Source: Mariniphaga sp964540165
GTDB taxonomy: Bacteria > Bacteroidota > Bacteroidia > Bacteroidales > Prolixibacteraceae
Assembly (NCBI GenBank): GCA_964540165.1
Contig: CAZILU010000002.1
Coordinates: 3,395-67,394 of the forward strand
Direction of reading: 5' to 3'
Length of the DNA: 64,000 bases
Shown here one piece after another: positions 15,805 through 23,545 of the stretch. The notes below the pieces were generated by a model, which saw nothing but the letters and a program-made list of their open reading frames with translations, searched no databases and was not told the DNA's origin. Every line of letters begins with the position of its first letter. Position 1 is the first letter of the stretch. A program made the translations under genes and the position numbers.

Positions 15805-16497
15805 ATGCGTTTTAACCGGTTTCAGATGACTCTCTTTCTATTTTTGTTGTCAGGATTCCTGCCGTTTGCGGGATGTACATCCGGTAAGCTCAATTTTGAA
15901 GGGGCTGAACGCATTGTTCAGGGCATTCAGCCAACGGATTTTCCGGCCGATACGTTTCGCGTGACCGCCTTTGGGGCGATTGGCGACGGGATGGCCGACG
16001 ACCGCCGGGCGATCCTCGATGCCATCGACGCCTGCTCTGAAAGCGGAGGCGGTGTGGTGCTGTTAACCCGGGGGAGCTTCTTCAGCAGAGGCCCCATCTC
16101 GCTGAAGAGCCATGTAAATCTCCACCTGGCCAGCGGGGCTACCCTCCGGTTCAGTGCCGAACCGGCCGATTTCCTGCCGCCGGTATTTACCCGGTGGGAG
16201 GGCGTTGAGATCTTTAACTACTCACCCATGATCTACTTCACCAACAGCTACCACAGCTACCGGGGCGGCAATGCACCGACCGCGTTTCACCATATTTTTC
16301 TGGAGAATATCCGGTGCAACTTTGCAGCGAATGTGATTCAGCTGCAGGGCCTGGAGGAGATGCCGCTGCACGATATCTATATCGACGGGGTGACGGTTCA
16401 GCAGGCTGACCGGATATTCAGTAAAAAGGAGTTCTTCCACGATGTTTTCCTGAAGGAGGTGTATGTGACCGGATCAAGAATTGAAATAACAGAATAG
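15805..16497 (+). pseudogene. GH28-type (polygalacturonase) gene with internal in-frame deletion
   Basis: The 230-residue frame starts with a lipoprotein signal (FAGC) and the N-terminal half of a bacteroidotal GH28: 'TFRVTAFGAIGDGMADDRRAI', 'GGGVVLLTRGSFFSRGPI' and 'RWEGVEIFNYSPMIYF'. It then jumps directly to the C-terminal beta-helix turns, 'SYHSYRGGNAPTAFHHIFL' onward. Full-length members are about 450-520 residues. The lost middle would carry the catalytic NTD, DD, GHG and RxK motifs, none of which is present. The ATG at 15805 is used, as it starts the signal peptide. The frame is still open, so a stable catalytically dead protein could be made, but decay is more likely. Confidence 0.75.
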
Positions 16498-16512
16498 CGT
16501 TATGTTTAAAAT

Positions 16513-17646
16513 ATGAGTAAAAAAGTATTTGACCTGGCAAAGAGCGATGCCCAGGCTACCCGGGTGGAACCGTTGAAGGTACGCGATTTTAATATCGAGG
16601 GTTACCACGACTATACCGCGGAGCTTACCAGCCGGTGCCGGAATTTTCAGTTGTCGGGATCGGGGGTTTTGGTTTATCGCCGCATGCGGGTGGCCGAGGT
16701 CTTTTCCTTTGGATGCCGCGATATGAAGCAGTCGCTCGAGTGGCAGTTAGGCGCTCTTCAGAAGAGCATGGATTATGAAGCCGATGTTCCCAATTTTCTG
16801 GAGCCGTGGTACGGGATCGGCGTTATTGGTGCCGCTTTCGGCCTCGAATATATCTGGAACCCCGGGCAGGCGCCGGCGGTGAAACCGGCGTTTCAAACGA
16901 TCGATGAGGCGCTGGCGTTTGACTATAGGCCGGTGAAGGAGACCGCCGTGGGGCGGCACTCCCTGGCGATAATCGAGTACTTCCTCGACCAGACCAAAGG
17001 GAAGGTGCCCATGTCGATGGGCGATATCCAGTCGCCTTTCAACAATGCCACCTACGTGGTGGATACCAGTAATTTCCTGATATCAATGATCCTGGAGCCG
17101 GAGAAGGTGCTGGCGTTTCTGGACCTGTTGGCGGATCTGGAGATCGACTTCTACCGTGAGCAGGAGCGGCTGATCGGGGATGCCCTCGTGCGTCCCGGTC
17201 ACGGCTTTGCATCTTCTCATGTTTTTAAGGGATTCGGGATGAGCGACGATAACGTGGTGATGGTGGATGAGGAGAGCTATCTGAATTATGTGAGGCCCTC
17301 GTTTGTGAAGCTGGGTAGCGCCTTTGGCGGACCCGTGCACCACTCGTGCGGGAACTTCTCCGACAAGACGCGGATGTTGCTGAAGTTAGAGGGACTGAAG
17401 ATGTCCGATGCTGCTTTTACGCCCGAGACCGACCCCGCTCCCAATCTGCCGGCCCCTTTTGCCGATACCCTGGCCGGCACCGGAATCGTACTCAATGCCC
17501 GCATGGTGGGCGATCCTGCCGTAGTGGAGGAGACCACCCGCGCGCTTTGGCGACCCAACCTGAAACTGCTGGCCGTTACCTACTCTTCCACACCGGAGGA
17601 GCAGCGGGAGGCCTACCATATCATTCATTCCATCTGTAACCAATAA
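16513..17646 (+). CDS. Uroporphyrinogen decarboxylase (URO-D) family protein
   Basis: The 377-residue product has the URO-D/MtaA/CmuA barrel layout: 'RVAEVFSFGCRDMKQSLEWQ', 'GKVPMSMGDIQSPFNNAT', a C-terminal 'GPVHHSCGNFSDKT' (His-x-Cys as in zinc-dependent methyltransferases of this superfamily) and 'NARMVGDPAVVEE'. It is unlikely to be HemE, because the HemE N-terminal 'PVWxMRQAGR' motif is missing. Relatives without known function are common in carbohydrate loci of Bacteroidota. A methyltransferase role on methylated sugars is conceivable, but no corrinoid protein gene lies nearby. It sits 15 bp after the GH28 relic and 12 bp before the large glycosidase-like gene. Confidence 0.78.
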   Translation: MSKKVFDLAKSDAQATRVEPLKVRDFNIEGYHDYTAELTSRCRNFQLSGSGVLVYRRMRVAEVFSFGCRDMKQSLEWQLGALQKSMDYEADVPNFLEPWYGIGVIGAAFGLEYIWNPGQAPAVKPAFQTIDEALAFDYRPVKETAVGRHSLAIIEYFLDQTKGKVPMSMGDIQSPFNNATYVVDTSNFLISMILEPEKVLAFLDLLADLEIDFYREQERLIGDALVRPGHGFASSHVFKGFGMSDDNVVMVDEESYLNYVRPSFVKLGSAFGGPVHHSCGNFSDKTRMLLKLEGLKMSDAAFTPETDPAPNLPAPFADTLAGTGIVLNARMVGDPAVVEETTRALWRPNLKLLAVTYSSTPEEQREAYHIIHSICNQ

Positions 17647-17658
17647 TAAGCTTTACCT

Positions 17659-20214
17659 ATGAAACTTAGATTTTCACTTTTTCTTCTATCGGTGTTGACA
17701 TTTTGGGGCTGTTCACAACCGGAAAGAACATACATTGTCACCGGTAACGAGGAGTCTTTGGCTCCTGTTGCCGGCGAATTAGCCGGATATCTGTCGGCGA
17801 CCTATCCAAAGGAACTTTTTGAAGTGGTTAGTCAACCGGTGGATGACGGGAGGAATATCCTTCTGCAGACCGGGGAGATGGCCGGTGTCGTTAACGAGGA
17901 GGCATACCGGGTGGCCGGCGGGGGGAATACCCTGGTCATCGGTGGTCCGACACCCCGGGCAGTGGCTTATGGGGCGTATGCACTGTTACGGGAGCTGGGC
18001 TGGGACTTCTACCTCTCCTTTGAGGTGCCTCCTCACCAGCCGAAGCCCCTCGATTTCGACCGGATAGCGTTGGAAAATGAGCCGTTGCAGGAGCGACGGA
18101 TTCTCTTTAACTGGCACAACTTTATTACCGGCTGCACGGGTTGGGACTATCCCCAGTGGGAGGAGTGGATCGACAACGGGCTTAAAACCGGCTATAACAC
18201 GGTGATGGTTCATGCTTACGGGAACAATCCCATGCACTCGTTTACCTTTAACGGGGAGACCAAGCCTTCGGGCTATCTGACCACCACCCAGAAGGGTCGC
18301 GACTGGGGGGCTCAGCATGTGAATGATGTCAGGCGGTTGCAGGGAGGTTCCCTCTTTGCCGGCTTTGAGTTTGGCTCTGAGGCGGCCAAAGTACCCGAAG
18401 AGCAGCGGGTAGAAGCGGCGACAAAGCTCATGCAGCGGGTGTTTCGGCATGCTGCCGAAAAGCAAATGGAGGTCTGTTTTGCGCTGGATGTCGATACCTG
18501 GATGGCTAATCCGCAAAACATCATCCACACCCTGCCGGCAGACGCCCTGGTTGAGGTTGGCGGCTTTCAGACGGTCAACCCCGATCACCCGGCGGGGCGT
18601 GCTTACTACAAGGCGCAACTGACACAACTGCTGGCTGACTACCCCGAAATCACCGTGCTGGCGGCGTGGATGCGAACCCCGGCCCTGAAGCCGGTGGCAA
18701 ACACGGTCTGGCTTCTGCACAATGCTGCTACACTGCCCGATGCCTGGAAGCAGGAGTTCCGGGAGCTGATAAGGCAACACCCCGAACTGAGCGAAGAGGC
18801 TCCCTATCCCGGAATTTTTGCCGTATCCAAAATCGTCCGCGCCTTCCGGGAGATCCTGGATGAGATCAATCCCGCCATTGAACTGACCCTGGGATCGTGG
18901 AGGCTCTACTATCCGAAACAGTCGGATCTGATTATGCCGGATTATTGCGGCTTTATGCCCCTCGATTATGAAACGGTTTTTAATCAGCCGCAGGTGATTG
19001 AGGAGCTCGCGCAAACGGGAGCCCATCGGAAGCTATACCCGATCGTTTGGGCTCACCACGACGACCACCGCTACATCGGTCGTCCGTACCTGCCCTATGA
19101 AAATTTTAACCGGCTGCTGAACCAGGCCAATGCCGGAGGGTTTGGCATCATTCACTGGACCACCCATCCCCTCGATCTCTTTTTCAATAATTACAATAAC
19201 CAGGTGTGGCAGCAGACCGCCGATGAGCCGGTGGAGCGCTCTGTCGGGCGGTTTGTCAACGCGCTTCTGAAGTCAGACGATAAAAACCTGCACGACTATT
19301 TTCGCCGGTGGTATGTTGAAGCGCCGATGTTCGGCCGGGAGACCTCCAACTTCTTTATGAGCCTGAATGAGGATTACCACCTGGATGGTTACGGCTCTTC
19401 GGAAGCGGTGGTTGAGAAGGCAGTGCAGCGCCTTGCCCTACTGGAGGCTGTCGAACCACAGTCGCTCACGGCCGAAGGGTTGCGGCACTACCGGTACCAG
19501 GTGGGTATGGAGCGGTTTATCATCGCGTTTTTTGAAAATCACCATTTAGGCGTTCAGGCTGCCCGGGCGTTGTCGGAGGGTAAGCGCGATGAGGCGGCGG
19601 CGCTGGTTCAGAAAACCGATCCTGCCAGTGCTGTGGAGCATTTTGCACAAACGATTCGTGAATATGGGGCAACGCGCGGCGAAGAGGGGTTGCTTATCTC
19701 TCTGAATCTGCGATGGCTCCCCGACTATATCGACCTTCGGCAGCAGGCTGGCCTGGAGCCGCTGCGCATCCATTTTCAGCCCACCTCGCACGATCCGCTG
19801 GCCCAGGGAAAGGGCACCAACACCTTTTTTGTGGATGATGAGCGAAAGGTGTGGCTTTCGTTGGGTGAGGCGGAGCTGAACTGCCCTGCCGGAGCTTCCG
19901 GTTCGCTGCCCCTTGCCCGGATTACCGACAGCTGGCTGGTGGCAGACAAGCCGTGCACCGTTCCTTTAAAGACCATGCGCGGAAAAGAGCTGCCGCCGGC
20001 TGAGTATGAGATCACCCTCTTTTTTGCCGGCACGGCGGGCGACTGTCAGATCCGGATCGTGGAAGATGAGAAACAAATCGCTGATTTCCCTGTTTCAAAG
20101 GGTGTAGCGATGGCAACAGGCCGGTTCCGCTCCGAAGGAGGCCGGTTATCCGTTGAGCTGCTGCCCGGTGAGGCTGCGGTTCAAATAGCCGGGCTGATCG
20201 TTGATCCGGTTTGA
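17659..20214 (+). CDS. Large glycosidase-like lipoprotein (GH67/GH20-type N-terminal fold)
   Basis: The 851-residue protein has a lipobox (LTFWGC, Cys18). Residues ~25-130 look like the alpha+beta domain that precedes the catalytic barrel in GH20, GH67 and GH84: 'YIVTGNEESLAPVAGELAGYL', 'NTLVIGGPTPRAVAYGAYALLRELGWDFY'. A TIM-barrel-like part follows ('RILFNWHNFITGCTGWDYPQW', 'ELTLGSWRLYYP', 'YPIVWAHHDDHRYIGRPYLPY', 'GGFGIIHWTTHPLD'). A helical segment and a C-terminal beta domain after ~690 complete it. I do not recognise a characterised family. By context it would act on uronate-containing oligosaccharides in the periplasm; an alpha-glucuronidase-like activity is the leading guess. It lies 12 bp after the URO-D gene. 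Confidence 0.65.
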   Translation: MKLRFSLFLLSVLTFWGCSQPERTYIVTGNEESLAPVAGELAGYLSATYPKELFEVVSQPVDDGRNILLQTGEMAGVVNEEAYRVAGGGNTLVIGGPTPRAVAYGAYALLRELGWDFYLSFEVPPHQPKPLDFDRIALENEPLQERRILFNWHNFITGCTGWDYPQWEEWIDNGLKTGYNTVMVHAYGNNPMHSFTFNGETKPSGYLTTTQKGRDWGAQHVNDVRRLQGGSLFAGFEFGSEAAKVPEEQRVEAATKLMQRVFRHAAEKQMEVCFALDVDTWMANPQNIIHTLPADALVEVGGFQTVNPDHPAGRAYYKAQLTQLLADYPEITVLAAWMRTPALKPVANTVWLLHNAATLPDAWKQEFRELIRQHPELSEEAPYPGIFAVSKIVRAFREILDEINPAIELTLGSWRLYYPKQSDLIMPDYCGFMPLDYETVFNQPQVIEELAQTGAHRKLYPIVWAHHDDHRYIGRPYLPYENFNRLLNQANAGGFGIIHWTTHPLDLFFNNYNNQVWQQTADEPVERSVGRFVNALLKSDDKNLHDYFRRWYVEAPMFGRETSNFFMSLNEDYHLDGYGSSEAVVEKAVQRLALLEAVEPQSLTAEGLRHYRYQVGMERFIIAFFENHHLGVQAARALSEGKRDEAAALVQKTDPASAVEHFAQTIREYGATRGEEGLLISLNLRWLPDYIDLRQQAGLEPLRIHFQPTSHDPLAQGKGTNTFFVDDERKVWLSLGEAELNCPAGASGSLPLARITDSWLVADKPCTVPLKTMRGKELPPAEYEITLFFAGTAGDCQIRIVEDEKQIADFPVSKGVAMATGRFRSEGGRLSVELLPGEAAVQIAGLIVDPV

Positions 20215-20310
20215 GATCTGGAGTGGTTCTTTTAGTTAATCAGAAATACGACTTGATCTGTTTATAAATTTTATCAGTCGTTCATTACATTAATCAAAAA
20301 TAGTACGCGT

Positions 20311-21069
20311 ATGGAATGTCCGTTTGAATTGAAAGGAAAGGTGGCGCTGGTCACCGGGGGTGCTACCGGTTTGGGACTGGGTATTGCCCGGCAGTTTATT
20401 GCTTTGGGGGCTTCGGTGGCTATTACCGGACGTAATCCGGATAAGCTGGAGAAGGCAAAGAGTGAGCTTGGCGACCGCTGTTATGTGGTGCGGAACGATG
20501 TAACCGACAAGCCCGGACATCCGGCGCTGATACAGGAGGTGGAGCAGGCCCTGGGCCCTCTCGACATTCTGGTGAATAATGCCGGTGTGCATAAAAAGGC
20601 CCCTTCGCTTGAAATTACCGACGACGATTTTCACACCGTGATGGATACCAATCTGAACAGTGTCTTCTCCCTGACGCGGGAGGCACTGCGGGTGATGGTG
20701 CCGCGGGGTGCCGGGTCGGTCATCATGATCAGCTCGATGGCGGCGCTGTACGGACTTCCCTATGTGGCGGCTTACAGCGGCTCAAAAACGGCACTGTTGG
20801 GTCTTACGCGCTCCCTGTCGGTTGAGTACTCCTGGTCGGGTGTGCGCATCAACGCCATCGCTCCCGGGTTTATCGAGTCGAAGATGTTGCGGAAGGCGAT
20901 GGAGCAGGATCCCAAACGGAAGGAGCGGGTGCTGGAGCGCACGCCCATGCGGCGGTTTGGTACCCCCGATGAGATCGGCTACGCGGCTGCCTTTCTGGCC
21001 TCCGATGCTTCGAAGTTTATTACCGGCGCATGCCTGCCGGTCGATGGTGGGAATGCGATAGGGTTTTGA
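20311..21069 (+). CDS. SDR-family sugar (acid) oxidoreductase
   Basis: The 252-residue classical short-chain dehydrogenase has the Rossmann motif 'TGGATGLGLG' (residues 15-24), 'NNAGVHKKAP', a catalytic Ser in 'MISSMAALYG', the Y-x3-K pair in 'YSGSK', and 'PGFIESKM'. It resembles gluconate 5-dehydrogenase/2-deoxy-D-gluconate 3-dehydrogenase (KduD) and SDR-type fructuronate reductases. Between GH105 and mannonate dehydratase, two roles fit: reducing the 4-deoxy keto-uronate to 2-keto-3-deoxygluconate, or reducing fructuronate to mannonate. The sequence does not decide. A 96-bp gap separates it from the preceding gene, and it is followed after 15 bp by the transporter. Confidence 0.85.
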   Translation: MECPFELKGKVALVTGGATGLGLGIARQFIALGASVAITGRNPDKLEKAKSELGDRCYVVRNDVTDKPGHPALIQEVEQALGPLDILVNNAGVHKKAPSLEITDDDFHTVMDTNLNSVFSLTREALRVMVPRGAGSVIMISSMAALYGLPYVAAYSGSKTALLGLTRSLSVEYSWSGVRINAIAPGFIESKMLRKAMEQDPKRKERVLERTPMRRFGTPDEIGYAAAFLASDASKFITGACLPVDGGNAIGF

Positions 21070-21084
21070 TAAATACATAGGATA

Positions 21085-22332
21085 ATGACTAAACTAAAAC
21101 AAATTTTGCTGAGCCTGTTGCCGGGAATTTTTCTGATCGGCTATAACATCGGCACCGGAAGCGTAACCGCCATGTCGAAGGCTGGCGCCAACTTTGGCTT
21201 TGATCTGCTGTGGGCTGTGCTCATCAGTTGCATCATCACCTACTACCTGATCTCGCACTTCAGCCGGTACACCATGGTGTCGGGCAAGACATTCATCCAG
21301 GGGATGCGCGACCATATCCACCCGGGATTGGCACTTTTTCTGCTACTCCCCCTGTCACTCATCATCATCAGTGCGCTCATCGGCATACTGGGCATCATCT
21401 CTGAAGTATTGCAGGTGTGGTGGGATACCGTTTTTCAGCTCCATACCCCGGTGGTGCTGTGGGCCATCATCATCGGTACCGGAACGTATGCGCTGCTGTG
21501 GATTGGCAACTACGCCTTTTTTGAGAAGGTGTTGGCGGTGTTGGTGGCTGTGATGGGGGCAGCTTTCATTGCTACGGCGGTAATTAACTTTCCCCGGTTG
21601 CATGAGCTGGCGGCCGGTCTGGTACCCTCCCTGCCGTCGACGGCCGAGGGGAGCGATAACAGTCCGCTGGTCATCGTGGCAGGAATGGTCGGGACCACCG
21701 TTTCGGTTTTTGTCTTCATCATTCGCACGCAAATTGTTCAGGAGATCGGCTGGAAGATGAGCGATAACCGGATCCAGAAAAGGGACGCCCTGGTGAGCGC
21801 ATCGATGATGTTCCTCATCGGGGCCTCCATATTGATCACGGCGGCTACCACCCTGCACTTGCAGGGACTGAAACTCAACAATGTGGTGGAGATGATCCCG
21901 TTGCTGGAGCCGATCGCCGGAAGAGCTACGCTGAGCGTGTTCGCCGTGGGAATCCTGGCCGCCGGCCTATCCTCCCACCTGCCCAACATGCTGGTGATCC
22001 CCTGGCTGATCATCGACTACCGGCGCGAAGCGCGGGAGACACGCACCCTGCGCTACCGGATGGTGCTGCTGGCGCTGTCTGTCTTCAGCGTGCTGGGTGT
22101 GGGGTTGGGTATCAAGCCGGTGTTTATCATGATGCTCTCACAGGCCAGCCTCTCCATCGTGCTGCCGGTAACCATCGCCTCCATCTTCTACCTCACCTCC
22201 CGAAAAACGCTGATGGGGCCTGCGGCGAACCGGCTTACCGATCTGGTTTTGCTTACGCTTATCATGATCTTCTCTCTCTATATGAGCTGGGTGGGCATCC
22301 GGGGATTGATGGCCGACCTGCTGCCGGTTTAG
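21085..22332 (+). CDS. Atypical Nramp-family inner-membrane transporter
   Basis: The 415-residue protein is very hydrophobic, with about 11 membrane segments and the Nramp/APC-fold start 'LLPGIFLIGYN'. In metal-transporting Nramp the first helix contains D-P-G-N and the sixth M-P-H. Here the aligned positions read 'GYNIGTGSVTA' and 'GMVGTTVSVFVF', so the metal-liganding Asp, Asn and Met are missing. Transport of Mn2+/Fe2+ is therefore doubtful. Its place, 15 bp after the SDR and in the same operon as GH105 and mannonate dehydratase, suggests an organic substrate such as a uronate or oligouronide (inference). No other transporter for the pathway is seen in this operon. Confidence 0.82.
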   Translation: MTKLKQILLSLLPGIFLIGYNIGTGSVTAMSKAGANFGFDLLWAVLISCIITYYLISHFSRYTMVSGKTFIQGMRDHIHPGLALFLLLPLSLIIISALIGILGIISEVLQVWWDTVFQLHTPVVLWAIIIGTGTYALLWIGNYAFFEKVLAVLVAVMGAAFIATAVINFPRLHELAAGLVPSLPSTAEGSDNSPLVIVAGMVGTTVSVFVFIIRTQIVQEIGWKMSDNRIQKRDALVSASMMFLIGASILITAATTLHLQGLKLNNVVEMIPLLEPIAGRATLSVFAVGILAAGLSSHLPNMLVIPWLIIDYRREARETRTLRYRMVLLALSVFSVLGVGLGIKPVFIMMLSQASLSIVLPVTIASIFYLTSRKTLMGPAANRLTDLVLLTLIMIFSLYMSWVGIRGLMADLLPV

Positions 22333-22423
22333 TTACTATGGGTGTATGTAGGTAAAAACCTTCGAATGTGTGTGAAATAAGCCAAACGCTTTGATTCGGT
22401 TACAACGGTTTTATAATGATAAA

Positions 22424-22455
22424 AACCTCCGGAGGAGGTTCCATATTTATAGGGA
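22424..22455. repeat. Single copy of palindromic repeat (AACCTCCGGAGG family)
   Basis: AACCTCC-GGAGGAGGTT forms a hairpin and is followed by CCATATTTATAGGG. The same unit occurs three times at 55446-55565, more than 30 kb away. Here it sits 24 bp upstream of the mannonate dehydratase start, inside the 146-bp gap after the transporter gene. It could be a 5' UTR element, an attenuator-like hairpin or a mobile REP-like repeat. Confidence 0.7.
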
Positions 22456-22478
22456 ATTGAAATTGAAAATTTAATTAG

Positions 22479-23537
22479 ATGAAGTTAGGATTTGGATTTT
22501 ACCGGCATATGCTGGATGAACAGCATTACCGGTTTGCCCGCCAGTGCGGGGCTACCCATGCCGTGGTTCACCTGGTCGACTATTTTGGTCATCGTAAGGG
22601 GGAGGCTAAGCACGCCGATCAGCCTATTGGAGGTACCGAAGGGTGGGGACATGCCGGTGAGGGGGGTGTGTGGTCGCTGGAGCAACTGCTTTCGATCAAG
22701 CGGGAGCTGGCGGCGCACGGATTGGTGTGGGAGGCGATTGAGAACTTCGATCCTTCCATGTGGTACGACGTTCTGTTAGCGGGTCCTCGCCGCGATGAGC
22801 AGTTAGAGCTGCTGAAGGAGCAGATCCGCATCGTCGGGGCCGCCGGTATTCCGGTGTTTGGCTATAACTTCTCCCTGGCGGGGGTGGCCAGTCGTATCAC
22901 CGGTCCGTTTGCCCGAGGTGGCGCCATTAGCGTGGGTATGGACGGGACCGATGAAACGCCGGTTCCTAAGGGTATGGTCTGGAATATGGTCTATGATCCG
23001 CTGGCCCCTGAAGGGGTGATGCCGGAGATCAGCCACGATGAGCTCTGGTCGCGACTGCACTATTTCCTCGATGCCCTGGTGCCCGTGGCCGAAGCAGCGG
23101 GGGTGCGACTGGCAGCTCACCCCGACGATCCGCCGATGCCCCGGGTGCGAAATACGCCGCGACTGGTTTACCAGCCGCACCTCTACCAGAAGCTGATCGA
23201 TATGAAGCCCGGCCAGGCCAACGCCCTGGAGTTCTGCTTGGGAACCCTCGCGGAGATGACCGATGGGGATATCTATGAGGCGACCGACCGCTATACGCAG
23301 CAGGATAAAGTGGCTTACATCCACTGCCGCAACGTGGTGGGGAAGGTGCCTCACTATCATGAAGTGTTTATTGATGAGGGCGATATCGATATGGTGCGGA
23401 TCGTGCAGATCCTGAAAAAGAACAACTACCAGGGGGTGCTGATTCCCGACCACACCCCGCAGATGAGCTGCGATGCTCCGTGGCATGCCGGCATGGCCTA
23501 TGCCATGGGGTACCTTAAAGCGATTATGCAGATCTGA
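22479..23537 (+). CDS. uxuA: Mannonate dehydratase
   Basis: The 352-residue TIM-barrel protein matches UxuA, which dehydrates D-mannonate to 2-keto-3-deoxygluconate with a divalent metal. Visible marks are 'THAVVHLVDYFGH', 'WEAIENFDPSMWYDVLLAGPRRDEQ', 'GIPVFGYNFSLAG', the metal-site region 'RLAAHPDDPP', 'NALEFCLGTLAEM', 'VAYIHCRNVVGK', and the C-terminal 'PDHTPQMSCDAPWHAGMAYAMGY'. Bacterial family members run about 350-395 residues, so it is complete. It is the last gene of the plus-strand uronate series. The glucuronate isomerase (UxaC) and KDG kinase expected around it are not in this window. Confidence 0.93.
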   Translation: MKLGFGFYRHMLDEQHYRFARQCGATHAVVHLVDYFGHRKGEAKHADQPIGGTEGWGHAGEGGVWSLEQLLSIKRELAAHGLVWEAIENFDPSMWYDVLLAGPRRDEQLELLKEQIRIVGAAGIPVFGYNFSLAGVASRITGPFARGGAISVGMDGTDETPVPKGMVWNMVYDPLAPEGVMPEISHDELWSRLHYFLDALVPVAEAAGVRLAAHPDDPPMPRVRNTPRLVYQPHLYQKLIDMKPGQANALEFCLGTLAEMTDGDIYEATDRYTQQDKVAYIHCRNVVGKVPHYHEVFIDEGDIDMVRIVQILKKNNYQGVLIPDHTPQMSCDAPWHAGMAYAMGYLKAIMQI

Positions 23538-23545
23538 AGGAGATC

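Noticed and set aside
16513..17646. HemE (heme synthesis) identity for the URO-D protein
   Set aside because: The HemE N-terminal signature is missing, and the operon context is carbohydrate breakdown.
17986..19026. 346-codon minus-strand ORF inside the large glycosidase-like gene
   Set aside because: Antisense shadow; translation is Arg/His/Gly-rich and without motifs.
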